Shown: positions 7,715 through 16,691, numbered from the stretch's first letter. The stretch: 64,000 nucleotides of DNA from Chryseobacterium sp. Tr-659 (GCF_011752975.1 NZ_VWWP01000001.1:496001-560000); one strand, 5' to 3'. Program-made: numbers and translations. The notes: a model not told the origin generated them from the letters alone.

Positions 7715-8182
7715 TTATCGGATGCTCTCATGCAGTGCAATGCGGTTTCCTTCAGAGTCTTCAAATTCGGCTATGGCAAATCCATATTTTTCATCAATTC
7801 TCTTAGGATAAAGAACGATTCCTCCGTTGTGAACAACTTTTTTCAAAGTTTCATCAATGCTTCCGGTTTTAAAATAAATAATGACTCCGTTTCTGGTAGG
7901 TTTGTAAACCTCTCCTTTAGCCAGAGCTCCTGTAATTCCGCTGTGTTTTTCTTCAAAAGGAAATAATGCCATTTCATAACTGTCAATAACCTCTTTTTCA
8001 AAACTAAAATTGAAAACAGCAGTATAGAATTTTTCAGCGCGTTTCAGGTCGTTAACAGGAATTTCAAAGTACACAACAGGATTAGATGCGTTCATGGTAT
8101 TTGTTTTATCGGATGGGCTAGATGATGTACAAGATATCCCTATCAAAAGAAAGAACATCAAGACAAACTGGTATAATTTCAT
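7715..8182 (-). CDS. VOC-family (glyoxalase/bleomycin-resistance fold) lipoprotein
   Basis: A 155-residue secreted lipoprotein. A signal helix ends in a lipobox, LLIGISC (Cys at residue 18), followed by a Ser/Thr linker. The C-terminal part, about residues 33-155, is a VOC fold: NPVVYFEIPVNDLKRAEKFY, then FNFSF, VIIYFKTGSIDETL and AEFEDSEGNRIALHES. The metal or ligand is unknown. VOC proteins are usually cytoplasmic, so the lipobox is notable. It is divergent from a TetR gene with a large palindrome between them, suggesting shared control. Confidence 0.8.
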   Translation of the reverse strand: MKLYQFVLMFFLLIGISCTSSSPSDKTNTMNASNPVVYFEIPVNDLKRAEKFYTAVFNFSFEKEVIDSYEMALFPFEEKHSGITGALAKGEVYKPTRNGVIIYFKTGSIDETLKKVVHNGGIVLYPKRIDEKYGFAIAEFEDSEGNRIALHESIR

Positions 8183-8237
8183 GGAGGAATAATTGTACTT
8201 TTTAGTTTATCTAAAATAAAATTTTCTCCTCAATTAA

Positions 8238-8265
8238 AAAAAATAGATAGATCTATCTATTTTTT
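8238..8265. promoter_or_regulatory. 28-bp palindromic TetR operator in divergent promoter
   Basis: Perfect dyad centred on GATAGATCTATC with A-tract and T-tract flanks. It ends 3 bases before the TAGATTTG -7 element of the TetR gene, so it occupies its upstream promoter region. A related, shorter dyad (8874-8887) lies just before the efflux gene. Confidence 0.7.
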
Positions 8266-8268
8266 ATT

Positions 8269-8276
8269 TAGATTTG
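8269..8276 (+). promoter_or_regulatory. -7 element TAGATTTG of the TetR gene
   Basis: Exact TAnnTTTG match 14 bases before ATG 8291, implying a short 5' UTR. The adjacent palindrome would allow autorepression. Confidence 0.6.
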
Positions 8277-8290
8277 TAAAAATTTTCAGG

Positions 8291-8854
8291 ATGAAAAAAG
8301 AAAAAGTGCGTGAAAGAATTATAAGGGTAGCTTCAGATCTGTTTTATAAGCAAGGCTACAATTCTACGGGAATCAACCAGATTATTGCAGAAGCGGATAT
8401 TGCCATAGGCTCACTTTACAATCACTTTTCATCCAAAAATGATCTTCTTCAGGCATATCTTGCAAAAGAAGAGCTGGAGTGGTTTGAAGGTCTTGAAAAA
8501 AGTCTTTCCAAAGTTTCAGATCCAGCAGAAAAATTATTATCTCTGATTGATTACCGGAAAAAGCTTCAGCAAAGTTCAAAGTTTGCCGGATGTCATTTCA
8601 TTAAAATAATTTCCGAAATGGGGGAGAGTAACCCTTCAGTTGCAGGTTTTGCTAAAATGCACAAAGCCAGACAGAAAGATCTGATCCGTACATGGGTAGA
8701 AGAATACAAAAGAAACCATCACGCGATTGAAACAAACTGGGTAACGAATCATATTTTTCTCCTGATAGAAGGAGCGGTAGTAACTTCTACGATTGACAGA
8801 CAAAACGAATCTTTTGATGAGGTGAAAAAAATTGTTCACGGTTTATTATCCTAA
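8291..8854 (+). CDS. TetR/AcrR family regulator of the adjacent efflux pump
   Basis: A 187-residue TetR regulator. The HTH is at residues 5-50 (RIIRVASDLFYKQGYNSTG, INQIIAEADIAIGSLYNHFS). The C-terminal ligand domain includes FAGCHFIKIISEMG, resembling the TetR_C domains of the AcrR/YxaF type. It is followed 39 bases later by a DHA2 efflux pump. Dyads with the same TAGATA half-site lie before both genes, supporting autoregulation and pump control. Confidence 0.85.
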   Translation: MKKEKVRERIIRVASDLFYKQGYNSTGINQIIAEADIAIGSLYNHFSSKNDLLQAYLAKEELEWFEGLEKSLSKVSDPAEKLLSLIDYRKKLQQSSKFAGCHFIKIISEMGESNPSVAGFAKMHKARQKDLIRTWVEEYKRNHHAIETNWVTNHIFLLIEGAVVTSTIDRQNESFDEVKKIVHGLLS

Positions 8855-8873
8855 TTTTTTTTATTATTAAAAA

Positions 8874-8887
8874 ATAGATATATCTAT
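8874..8887. promoter_or_regulatory. Second TetR-type dyad directly before the efflux gene
   Basis: ATAGATATATCTAT is a 14-bp palindrome ending 6 bases before the pump ATG. It shares the TAGATA half-site with the dyad at 8238-8265. A repressor bound here could block initiation or transit into the pump gene. Confidence 0.6.
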
Positions 8888-8893
8888 ATAAAA

Positions 8894-10306
8894 ATGAAAC
8901 GTAAATATTTGATATTAAATATTATATTGGTTGGGCAATTACTCACCATTATGGATATTTTTATTATTAATGTATCCATTCCTTCCATACAACAAAGCCT
9001 GAATGCTTCGAACGGAGAAATGCAATTTATGATTGCTTCCTATCTCATAGGATTTGCTTCTTTTCTTATTACAGGAGGAAGAATGGGAGATTTATATGGC
9101 AGGAAAAAGATTTATCTGGCAGGTTTGGTTTTCTTTATGATTAGCTCTGTGGCTTGTGGTGTTTCATCAGGAGTCGGGCAGTTGATTATTTCAAGGTTTA
9201 TACAAGGGATAAGTGCCGCAATGATGGCACCACAGGTTCTCTCTGTGATACTGATCTTATTTCCTGCCCATGAAGAACGCACGAAAGCGATGGGCTGGTA
9301 TGGGATTACAATTGGTATAGGAACCATTATGGGACAATTTCTGGGGGGATATTTTTCATCATTAACAATGTTTGAAGATCCCTGGAGACTTATTTTTCTG
9401 ATCAATATTCCCGTATGCGTGCCTGCTGTTTTCTTTAGTTTAAAATTCCTGAATGAGTCAAAAGCTCCGGTAAAGCAGCCTTTTGATCTTACCGGGGTTC
9501 TCACACTTTCTGCAGGTTTGTTTTCTGCAACCTATGCTTTGACCATGTCTGAGCATGAAGGATTTCAATTTAGAAATATTTCTATGATGATTATTTCAAT
9601 GGCTATACTGATCTTTTTCGTCAAAAATCAAAGAAACAGAACAAAAAAAGGAAATTCTTATCTGATTGATTTTGAGCTTTTCAAATACAAGAATTTTAAC
9701 CTGGGCATTGCGGCCGTTTCTTTCTTTTTTATTATGCTCGATTCATATTTCTATATTCTTTCATTGTTTTTTCAGGACGGATTAGAGATTAATCCATTGA
9801 ATGCCGGAGAAATTATTGTTTTTCAAGGGTTAGGATTTATATTGGCGTCTGTTTTTTCAGTTCGGCTGATTTTAAGATACGGAAAGCGAGCTCTGATAGC
9901 TGGGCTTACTTTCATTATTGTTATTTTGGTTTTCCAAATACTATTATTTACAGGACATACAACCATTTACCTTTTTTATCTGCTGTTGTTTTTACATGGG
10001 GTAGGTGTAGGCTCAGTTATTCCCTCGCTTGCCAATATTGCACTGTCCGGGATGCCCGAAAAACTGGCAGGAAATGCTTCCGGTGTTTACAATACCTTTC
10101 AGCAGGTTGCAGCAATCATTGGGATTGTAGCTATAGGAAGTATTTTCTATTATTTTCTGGGAGAAAAACCATTAATACAAGACTATCAATATGCCTTTTC
10201 AATAGCTGTTATTATTAATATTTTTTGCCTGCTCCTTGTGATATTTTCAGTGCTCAAGGTTCCCGACTATATACTGCCGGTTTTAGTACAAAATACAGGA
10301 GATTAG
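8894..10306 (+). CDS. MFS drug:H+ antiporter, DHA2 (14-TM) type
   Basis: A 470-residue inner-membrane transporter. Its length and about fourteen hydrophobic helices fit the DHA2 (EmrB/QacA) family. Motif A reads GGRMGDLYGRKKIYLAG (about 60-76). The motif C-like GITIGIGTIMGQFLGGYF lies in TM5. DHA2 pumps export lipophilic cations and other drugs; the substrate here is unknown. It is downstream of a TetR regulator and its operator. The stop lies 4 bases from the convergent serine-hydrolase stop, with no clear terminator. Confidence 0.85.
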   Translation: MKRKYLILNIILVGQLLTIMDIFIINVSIPSIQQSLNASNGEMQFMIASYLIGFASFLITGGRMGDLYGRKKIYLAGLVFFMISSVACGVSSGVGQLIISRFIQGISAAMMAPQVLSVILILFPAHEERTKAMGWYGITIGIGTIMGQFLGGYFSSLTMFEDPWRLIFLINIPVCVPAVFFSLKFLNESKAPVKQPFDLTGVLTLSAGLFSATYALTMSEHEGFQFRNISMMIISMAILIFFVKNQRNRTKKGNSYLIDFELFKYKNFNLGIAAVSFFFIMLDSYFYILSLFFQDGLEINPLNAGEIIVFQGLGFILASVFSVRLILRYGKRALIAGLTFIIVILVFQILLFTGHTTIYLFYLLLFLHGVGVGSVIPSLANIALSGMPEKLAGNASGVYNTFQQVAAIIGIVAIGSIFYYFLGEKPLIQDYQYAFSIAVIINIFCLLLVIFSVLKVPDYILPVLVQNTGD

Positions 10307-10309
10307 CCT

Positions 10310-11413
10310 TTACCGTCTCTTTATTGGTACTTTTATTTCACTCAGCGTTGCTTTGGCAATATTTCTGGTGACTTCAGTAGGAGAATGGCAGTCGCAATTG
10401 CTGAAACCTATTACATAAATATCTTCATTGGGAATATAAACTCCCATACTTTTGAATCCGAAAACACTTCCTCCATGCTCACGATCCGGAGTGCCATTGA
10501 GATCCTTCAGATGCCATCCATATCCGTAAGTGAATTCTTCTCCGCTATTCAGTTTATATTTTTGAAAGGCCTTTTGAGTTTCCTCAGGGTTTAATAAAAT
10601 ATTCTGATTTAATGCCTGCTGCCATTTTAACATATCATCTACCGTAGACATGAGTGAGCCGGAAGAAAACGGAACACTGAAACTGATGATAGTTTTATTC
10701 ACAAATCCCTGTTCCTTTTTATGGTAACCGTACGCCCTTTTGGGAATAATTTTTCTGTCAGAAGCATAATACGAATTTGTCATTCCTGCTTTATCAAAGA
10801 TATTTGTCTTGATAAAATTCTCATAAGTATCTCCAGAAACCAGCTCAATGATAAATCCTAACATCACATAGCCGGAATTGTTGTAATCAAATTTTTCACC
10901 GGGAGCAAAATCTACAGGTTCATTTTTGAAAAAATCAACCATAGCTTCAGGTTTCATTTCTTTTTGGGCAATCGTAGAAAGGGATTTCATTTTAGTAAAA
11001 TCTTTAATTCCTGAAGTATGTGTTAAAAGATGGTGAATGGTAATCTGATTTCCGTTCGGAAAATCTTTAATATATTTTGAAACCGGATCATTGACATTGA
11101 GTTTACCCCGCTGCTCAAGCATCAGAATGGCAACTGCTGTAAATTGTTTAGTCATAGAACCAATCTGGAAAACATTATCAGTAGTCATATTGACATCCAG
11201 CTCTAGATTTGCCTTACCGAAAGCTTTTTTATACAGGCTTTTCCCTTTTTGACTAATCAAAAATACACCACCGGGCTCGTTTTTATTCCCAAACTCAGTA
11301 AGAATCAGGCTGTCTATTTTCTTCTCATAACTTTTACTGCGGATCTGTGCATTCAATGGATTACAGAATAAAGGAAGCAGCACAAGTACGGTTGTCAGTT
11401 TTTTTAAAATCAT
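10310..11413 (-). CDS. Serine hydrolase, beta-lactamase class C / PBP4-like fold, secreted
   Basis: A 367-residue protein with a signal peptide (residues 1-22, ending NPLNAQ). The penicilloyl serine transferase motifs are intact: S86-M-T-K89, Y177-N-N179 and H313-G-G315 (the KTG-equivalent). This family includes esterases, D-amino peptidases and class C beta-lactamases. True beta-lactamase activity cannot be claimed from sequence. A perfect TATCTTTG -7 element lies 20 bases upstream of the start, and a dyad covers the region before it. Confidence 0.85.
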   Translation of the reverse strand: MILKKLTTVLVLLPLFCNPLNAQIRSKSYEKKIDSLILTEFGNKNEPGGVFLISQKGKSLYKKAFGKANLELDVNMTTDNVFQIGSMTKQFTAVAILMLEQRGKLNVNDPVSKYIKDFPNGNQITIHHLLTHTSGIKDFTKMKSLSTIAQKEMKPEAMVDFFKNEPVDFAPGEKFDYNNSGYVMLGFIIELVSGDTYENFIKTNIFDKAGMTNSYYASDRKIIPKRAYGYHKKEQGFVNKTIISFSVPFSSGSLMSTVDDMLKWQQALNQNILLNPEETQKAFQKYKLNSGEEFTYGYGWHLKDLNGTPDREHGGSVFGFKSMGVYIPNEDIYVIGFSNCDCHSPTEVTRNIAKATLSEIKVPIKRR

Positions 11414-11432
11414 ATTTTTATACTTTGTTATG

Positions 11433-11440
11433 CAAAGATA
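11433..11440 (-). promoter_or_regulatory. -7 element TATCTTTG of the serine hydrolase
   Basis: Exact TAnnTTTG match on the minus strand, giving a 5' UTR of under 20 bases. No TTG at the canonical distance; the upstream position holds an inverted repeat instead. Confidence 0.6.
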
Positions 11441-11452
11441 TGATTTATTTTT

Positions 11453-11478
11453 ATTACTATGTTATACAATATAGTAAT
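11453..11478. promoter_or_regulatory. Candidate operator dyad upstream of serine hydrolase
   Basis: ATTACTAT (11453-11460) and ATAGTAAT (11471-11478) form 8-bp arms with a 10-base spacer. They begin 13 bases upstream of the -7 element, where the -33 box should be. The regulator is not encoded adjacently. Confidence 0.45.
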
Positions 11479-11528
11479 TTGTATTTTGAGATTTAATTGT
11501 TGATTTTCAGTTTTATATGAGGTAAGGT

Positions 11529-12377
11529 CTATACGGAAGCTACCAGGAAAATTTCACCACTTGCCGGTTCCAGATCATCAGTTCGGTCGGAAAAATAAAG
11601 ATGCTTTATAATTTCTGTAGAAATGATCTCTGCCCTTTTAAGTCCGGCTTCCTGAGCGAGTGACAAAACTTCGGAAGGAGAGAAAAAGCTTACAAACGGA
11701 GTTCCGGATTCTCGGGCTCCTTTTTCAGCCATTTCCTGCATGGGGCGATCTTCTTTTTCGAGAAGTTCTATCGGAAGATAAAAAGACATGGCGACTTTTG
11801 AGCCTGGTGCAATCATTGAAATCTGTTGTAAAGTAGTAAGAATAGCTTCTTTTGTAAGGTATAAAGTAACTCCGGTACATACAATTACTGCCGGTTCATG
11901 ATTTTTGAATCCGGCTTTCATAAGTTCATCCCACCATGAAGAAATTTCAAAATCAACGGGAACAAAATGTAAGTTTTCCGGAATTCCGAAACCTGTTTCC
12001 GACAAACGTTTCTGCTTCCATGCCAATGTGTCCGGCTGGTCTATTTCGAAAATCTGAAGCTGAGATGCAATCACTGTTCTTCGCTGAACAAAAGTATCGA
12101 GGCCTGCTCCGAGAATAATATATTGTTTGGTTCCTCTTTCACTTTCACGGATAATAAGATCTTCGATAAACCGGGAACGGGCTACAATGGAAGCTCTCAG
12201 TCTTTTCGTGTATTTCATATCAGGACGTTCCTGCCAGTGTTCTTCAGGGGCTATAAGCTGCAGCCCGATTTCGTCTTCTAAAATATGGGGTTCTGCATCT
12301 GTCTGAACATGCAAGGCGCGCCACAAAGCTGTTCTCACAGCAGTGTTATCCGGTTGAGGTAAAATCTCTTTTTCCAT
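11529..12377 (-). CDS. Class I SAM-dependent methyltransferase (leucine carboxyl methyltransferase / TIGR00027 type)
   Basis: A 282-residue predicted S-adenosylmethionine methyltransferase. The SAM-binding block YIILGAGLDTFVQRR (about 95-110) and the downstream FEIDQPDTLAWK are characteristic of the LCMT/PPM-like family, often associated with polyketide or lipid O-methylation. VIVCTGVTLYLTKEAI is the post-motif strand. The substrate is unknown. It is the last gene of a tight three-gene minus-strand unit, 5 bases after the preceding methyltransferase. Confidence 0.85.
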   Translation of the reverse strand: MEKEILPQPDNTAVRTALWRALHVQTDAEPHILEDEIGLQLIAPEEHWQERPDMKYTKRLRASIVARSRFIEDLIIRESERGTKQYIILGAGLDTFVQRRTVIASQLQIFEIDQPDTLAWKQKRLSETGFGIPENLHFVPVDFEISSWWDELMKAGFKNHEPAVIVCTGVTLYLTKEAILTTLQQISMIAPGSKVAMSFYLPIELLEKEDRPMQEMAEKGARESGTPFVSFFSPSEVLSLAQEAGLKRAEIISTEIIKHLYFSDRTDDLEPASGEIFLVASV

Positions 12378-12382
12378 ACACT

Positions 12383-13114
12383 TTATTTTTCCACGGAGAT
12401 CAGTAGCATCATGGGGCGGCGGAGTTCTTCTTTCATTTCGGGGATTTCTTTCAGCATTTCAGGACTTGGCTGAGGTTCTGTAATTTCTTTTATTTTAAAA
12501 CCATGTTGTAATAAAATGTTGAGATAAGAAGTTAAAGTTCTGTGATACTTGATTACATTTTCGCCTAAAAAAGTTGTATTCCTTTTTCCCTCTATAAAAT
12601 ATCGGTCAACGGGCCAGCATGTTTTCTGTCCCTCTTTATCATATACCCAATCCTGCCCTCCTTCAGCGGTGAAAACAGGATGTTCCACGGAGAATATGAA
12701 ATATCCGCCGGAAGTCAGCCACTGGTAAATATTTTGGACGATTGTATCAAATGATTCCACATAATGCAGTGTTAACGAGCTTAAGATGATATTAAATTTT
12801 TCGGAAGGATAATCGAGGTCTTCCAATGCCTTTCTTTCATATTGAATCCCCTCAAGACTGTTAATTTCTCTTGCTTTATTAAGCATTTTCTCGGAAAGAT
12901 CAATTCCGATGACGGACGTTGCACCGTTTTCTATTGCATATCGACAGTGCCACCCGAAACCACATCCGAGATCCAAAACGTTTTTTCCTTTAAAATCAGG
13001 CAGCATTTTTTTCAAGGCATGCCATTCTCCGGCCCCTTCCAGCCCAAGCTGGGAACGAAGCATTTTTTCATACTGTTCAAAAAATGACGGATTATCGTAT
13101 TTATTTTCTTTCAT
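12383..13114 (-). CDS. Class I SAM-dependent methyltransferase (UbiE-like)
   Basis: A 243-residue methyltransferase. Motif I, VLDLGCGFGWHCRYA, is at about residues 45-59. SVIGIDLSEKML is the acidic loop binding the ribose. FNIILSSLTLHYVE is motif II, and YFIFSVEHPVF is motif III. Substrate unknown. It sits between a small membrane protein (4-base gap) and an LCMT-type methyltransferase (5-base gap), so the three are very likely one operon. Confidence 0.85.
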   Translation of the reverse strand: MKENKYDNPSFFEQYEKMLRSQLGLEGAGEWHALKKMLPDFKGKNVLDLGCGFGWHCRYAIENGATSVIGIDLSEKMLNKAREINSLEGIQYERKALEDLDYPSEKFNIILSSLTLHYVESFDTIVQNIYQWLTSGGYFIFSVEHPVFTAEGGQDWVYDKEGQKTCWPVDRYFIEGKRNTTFLGENVIKYHRTLTSYLNILLQHGFKIKEITEPQPSPEMLKEIPEMKEELRRPMMLLISVEK

Positions 13115-13118
13115 AGAA

Positions 13119-13523
13119 TTATAAAGGATCTGTTGGTTTTAATTTAGAAGTAAGCTCTTTTAAAAAGACCTCGAACCGGGGAAGATCTTTCGGATTAATC
13201 TGTGATTTGAGTACTTTTATCGTTTTGTCAGAGGAGGTAAAAGTATAATCACCAGCATAATAATTTACGGAAATAATATCGTCAATATTCATTTTCTTTT
13301 TAGGAAATACATTAATGCTGATTTGTTGATCCGTGATGGTTATATACTTATAGAAATATTCATAAGCCGCAAGGCTAAGGTAAAATACTCCTAATGTTAT
13401 AATTACATAAGGCCTCCATAGAGAGGTTCCGGTTTCAAAAAAATAACTGGAACCCAAAATAATCCATACTATCCCAATGATCAGATTGAGAAGAATTCTT
13501 TTGTTTTTGTAAGCAATTTTCAT
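13119..13523 (-). CDS. Two-TM membrane protein with PH-like cytoplasmic domain
   Basis: A 134-residue protein. Two hydrophobic helices (about 11-25 and 38-55) are followed by a soluble part, YITITDQQISINVFPKKKMN and IISVNYYAGDYTFTS. That pattern resembles bacterial PH-domain (YdbS/bPH) membrane proteins, but I did not recognise a specific family. It is first in the unit with the two methyltransferases. Function unknown. Confidence 0.6.
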   Translation of the reverse strand: MKIAYKNKRILLNLIIGIVWIILGSSYFFETGTSLWRPYVIITLGVFYLSLAAYEYFYKYITITDQQISINVFPKKKMNIDDIISVNYYAGDYTFTSSDKTIKVLKSQINPKDLPRFEVFLKELTSKLKPTDPL

Positions 13524-13633
13524 ATTTATTTTTGATAAAATTATCCGGTGTTTTACAGCCGGAAATACTTATTATAAAAATACGATAATTATCTGGAAAC
13601 GAAATGGCATTGAAGCTGGCGATGATCAATATA

Positions 13634-13657
13634 AAAGCCGGAAACATTTCCGGCTTT
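13634..13657 (-). terminator. Hairpin terminator downstream of the Pmp3-like gene
   Basis: AAAGCCGGAAA and TTTCCGGCTTT form a perfect 11-bp stem around a 2-base gap. Read on the minus strand it is followed by a short T/A run, 30 bases after the Pmp3-like stop. Confidence 0.65.
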
Positions 13658-13686
13658 GGTTTTGATATAGAGATTGTTTCTACGAT

Positions 13687-13887
13687 TTACTGATTATTTT
13701 TACGCATTGCTCTAATCAGTTTATCATTTCGTTTATCTGCTCTTTCATTATTTAAAGAAAGGACTGCCCAAATTGCTGCGGGAAGCCATCCAATCAGAGT
13801 GATCTGTAAAATAAGGCAGATAATTCCGGTAAGGATTTTTCCACGGACAATGAATGATAAAAAAGGAAGTAGAATAGCTAATAACAT
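13687..13887 (-). CDS. YqaE/Pmp3 family small membrane protein
   Basis: A 66-residue hydrophobic protein with two transmembrane helices. The signature GIICLILQITLIGWLPAAIWA matches the Pmp3/YqaE family; members are stress-induced and modulate membrane potential in yeast and plants. A basic/acidic tail (ERADKRNDKLIRAMRKNNQ) follows the second helix. It is a single-gene unit with its own downstream hairpin. Confidence 0.8.
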   Translation of the reverse strand: MLLAILLPFLSFIVRGKILTGIICLILQITLIGWLPAAIWAVLSLNNERADKRNDKLIRAMRKNNQ

Positions 13888-14008
13888 GGTTTGAAATTTT
13901 ATGGTTGAGTTTTCAGTTTAATAAATCAATTTACAAAGTAATACCAATCATTTGAATTGTGAATTGCTCAATGATAGTCATACATGGCTATTTGAAGATG
14001 ATGGCTTA

Positions 14009-14428
14009 CTATTTATCTATCAATTCTTTCATTGTTCTATCAGTTTCCATTAATTTCTCTTGGGGAATCTGATGGTTCAAATAAGTGAAAAGAAGATTGG
14101 TTACCCAATTATTTTCAATCAGATGAATGTAATAAGAGGAGATAAGCCCAAAATCATCAGAAATATAGGCGGCCAATTCCGAAGAACCGGTAATCCTGAA
14201 TGTTGATATAAAGATTTCCTTCCGCATATCACTGATGTTGTCTTCCAATTCTTCCTCTGTCATTGTTTCTTCAACAGCATGATAAGCTTTCATCCATAGA
14301 TCCGAAAATTCGGGAGAATCTCTATTATCTAAGATTTCATCTATCTTTTCAGTATCAATATGATGAAGAGCCGTTTTTAATGATTCATTAAAAACGGCTT
14401 CCAAATTTTTAAGTTCTTCCGTTCTCAT
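14009..14428 (-). CDS. Hypothetical acidic protein, 139 aa
   Basis: No family recognised. Small acidic helical protein without signal or membrane segment (HIDTEKIDEILDNRDSPEF, TMTEEELEDNISDMRKEIF, YYIHLIENNWVTNLLFTYLN). It begins 13 bases after the M3 peptidase stop on the same strand and is probably co-transcribed with it. Confidence 0.6.
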   Translation of the reverse strand: MRTEELKNLEAVFNESLKTALHHIDTEKIDEILDNRDSPEFSDLWMKAYHAVEETMTEEELEDNISDMRKEIFISTFRITGSSELAAYISDDFGLISSYYIHLIENNWVTNLLFTYLNHQIPQEKLMETDRTMKELIDK

Positions 14429-14441
14429 TCAGACTTTAATT

Positions 14442-16478
14442 TTATCCGAATGCTCTTTTCAGTAAACTCTCCACTTTCGGTTCACTGCCTCTGAAGCTTT
14501 TATACAACTCCATAGGATCTTTGGTTCCTCCGGAAGAAAGAAGTACTTTATATTTAGCAGCAATTTCAGGATTGAAAATTCCGTTTTCTTTAAAATACTG
14601 GAAAGCATCAGCATCCAACACTTCAGCCCATTTGTATGAATAATATCCTGCGGAATATCCACCCTGGAAAATATGTGAGAAACTAGGGCTCATTGCTGTT
14701 TCAGAATGAGTAGGATAAAGCGCTGTGGCTTTTGTGTACTTATCTTCAAACTCCTTTACACTTTCATGTTCTAATTCTTCCACTTTTGTATGGTAATTCA
14801 TATCCAGAAGCCCGAAGCCCAGCTGTCTTAACGTTTGGTATCCCTCCATGAAGTTTTTAGACTGCTCGATCTTTTCAATCTTTTCGTCAGGTAGAACCTC
14901 TCCGGTTTTATAATGTTTTGCGAAAGTTTTCAAAAATTCCGGTTCATAACAGAAGTTTTCCAGAAACTGAGAAGGAAGTTCCACAAAATCCCATTTTACA
15001 GAAGTTCCTGAAAGAGTAGGGTATTGGGTATTAGCCATCATTCCGTGGAGTGCGTGGCCAAACTCATGAAATAAAGTTGTCACTTCCTGAAATGTCAGTA
15101 AGCTTGGAGTATCTTTTGTAGGCTTACTGAAATTACAGACAATGGAAATATGGGGACGGGAGTTTTCACCGTTTTGCTTATATTGATTTTTGTAGCTGGT
15201 CATCCATGCACCGGCTCTTTTCCCCTTTCTTGGAAAATAGTCAACATATAAAAGCGCTTTGTAGCTGCTTTCCTGAGAAGAGGCTAACGTTTCTTTTACT
15301 TCATATACTTTTACTTCTTCATGATATTTAGGAATATCATTTCTTTCCTCAAAGGTCAATCCGAAAAGTTTACCCGCCAGCCCGAAAACGGCATCCTGCA
15401 CCTGAGTCAAAGGAAAATAAGGTTTAAGTTCCTCATCATTAAGGTCAAATTTCTGCTTGCGAAGCTTTTCGGCATAAAATGCATGATCATAACTTTGCAT
15501 TTCTTCAATTCCGTCAGCTTTTGCCAGAGATTTTAATTCTTCGATTTCTTTGTTGGCATAAGGTTTAGCCTTGGTCAGAAGTTCCTGTAAAAAATCAAAA
15601 ACCTTTACCGGAGACTTGGCCATTCTTTCTTCAAGAACAAAATCTGCATAATCTTTATATCCTAGAAGTTCAGCTTTCTGTTGTTTCAATTGAAGCAGCT
15701 CCTTGATGAGGTTTTGGTTGTCAAATTCCCCTCCGTCAAATGATTTTTTGCCATTTGCTAAAGCTAGTTCTTTTCTCAGTTCACGATTTTCCGCATACGT
15801 CATGAATGGGATATAGCTTGGATATTGCAGCGTAACAACCCAGCCTTCAAGGTTTCTTTCTTTAGCTTCTTCAGCATATTGATCGATGATAGCCTCGGGA
15901 ATTCCGGCCAGATCTTCTTTATGCGTAATATGTTTAAAATAAGCATTGGTGGAGGCCAGTACATTCTGTCCGAATTGTAAAGACTTCAGAGAAAGATCCA
16001 TACTTATTTTCTTTAACTTCTCTTTGTCTTCCTCATTCAGTAAGGCACCGCTTCTTACAAAACCTTTGTAAGTTTCATTCAAAAGCATTTGCTGCTCTTC
16101 ATTCAGATGATATGTATCCTTTTCATCATACACCTTTTTGATCTTATTGAAAAGGGCTTCGTTTTGAGAAATTTTTGAAGAATATTCTGTTAAGATCGGA
16201 GATACTTCCTGGGCCAGCTGTTGAAGTTCATCACTGGTTTCTGCAGAATTTAAGTTGAAAAAAATATTCGAAACCACATCCAGCTGCTCTCCTGAGTACG
16301 CTAATGCTTCTATGACATTTTCAAAAGTGGGCGCTTCAGGATTGTTTACAATGGCATCAATTTCTGCTTCAGACTGCTGGATTAATTCCTTAAAAGCAGG
16401 AAGATAATCTTCATTTTTAATAGTATTGAATGGCGCTGAATGATATGGAGTGTTAAATTTTTCTGTTAAAATATTCAT
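14442..16478 (-). CDS. M3 family zinc metallopeptidase (oligopeptidase A / Dcp type)
   Basis: A 678-residue cytoplasmic peptidase of the thimet-oligopeptidase family. The zinc site is TLFHEFGHALHG (about residues 465-476), with the third-ligand Glu in the VELPSQFLENF region that follows. Length and N-terminal PFNTIKNEDYLPAFKELI match bacterial Dcp/PrlC enzymes, which degrade short peptides. There is no signal peptide, so turnover of cytoplasmic peptides is likely. Whether it acts as a dipeptidyl carboxypeptidase or an oligopeptidase cannot be told from sequence. Confidence 0.9.
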   Translation of the reverse strand: MNILTEKFNTPYHSAPFNTIKNEDYLPAFKELIQQSEAEIDAIVNNPEAPTFENVIEALAYSGEQLDVVSNIFFNLNSAETSDELQQLAQEVSPILTEYSSKISQNEALFNKIKKVYDEKDTYHLNEEQQMLLNETYKGFVRSGALLNEEDKEKLKKISMDLSLKSLQFGQNVLASTNAYFKHITHKEDLAGIPEAIIDQYAEEAKERNLEGWVVTLQYPSYIPFMTYAENRELRKELALANGKKSFDGGEFDNQNLIKELLQLKQQKAELLGYKDYADFVLEERMAKSPVKVFDFLQELLTKAKPYANKEIEELKSLAKADGIEEMQSYDHAFYAEKLRKQKFDLNDEELKPYFPLTQVQDAVFGLAGKLFGLTFEERNDIPKYHEEVKVYEVKETLASSQESSYKALLYVDYFPRKGKRAGAWMTSYKNQYKQNGENSRPHISIVCNFSKPTKDTPSLLTFQEVTTLFHEFGHALHGMMANTQYPTLSGTSVKWDFVELPSQFLENFCYEPEFLKTFAKHYKTGEVLPDEKIEKIEQSKNFMEGYQTLRQLGFGLLDMNYHTKVEELEHESVKEFEDKYTKATALYPTHSETAMSPSFSHIFQGGYSAGYYSYKWAEVLDADAFQYFKENGIFNPEIAAKYKVLLSSGGTKDPMELYKSFRGSEPKVESLLKRAFG

Positions 16479-16691
16479 TTTTCGATTTTTATATAAGGTA
16501 AATGTAATGATTCATCGCGGAATCACAGCTGAAGCGGTCAAAAATAATGCCTGAATATCAAGTTGTGACAAAAATACCTTACCTTTAAATAATCTTGTCA
16601 TATGAAAAGTGGGAGTGAGGTGGGAATATTTAATTTTGAAAACAGATTGTAAGAATCATCATTGAAATCAAAAACCTTAAATAAATAGACT

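Noticed and set aside
7555..7764. Minus-strand frame between the 207-aa gene and the VOC gene
   Set aside because: Overlaps the VOC gene's 3' end in another frame and has no promoter or recognisable content.
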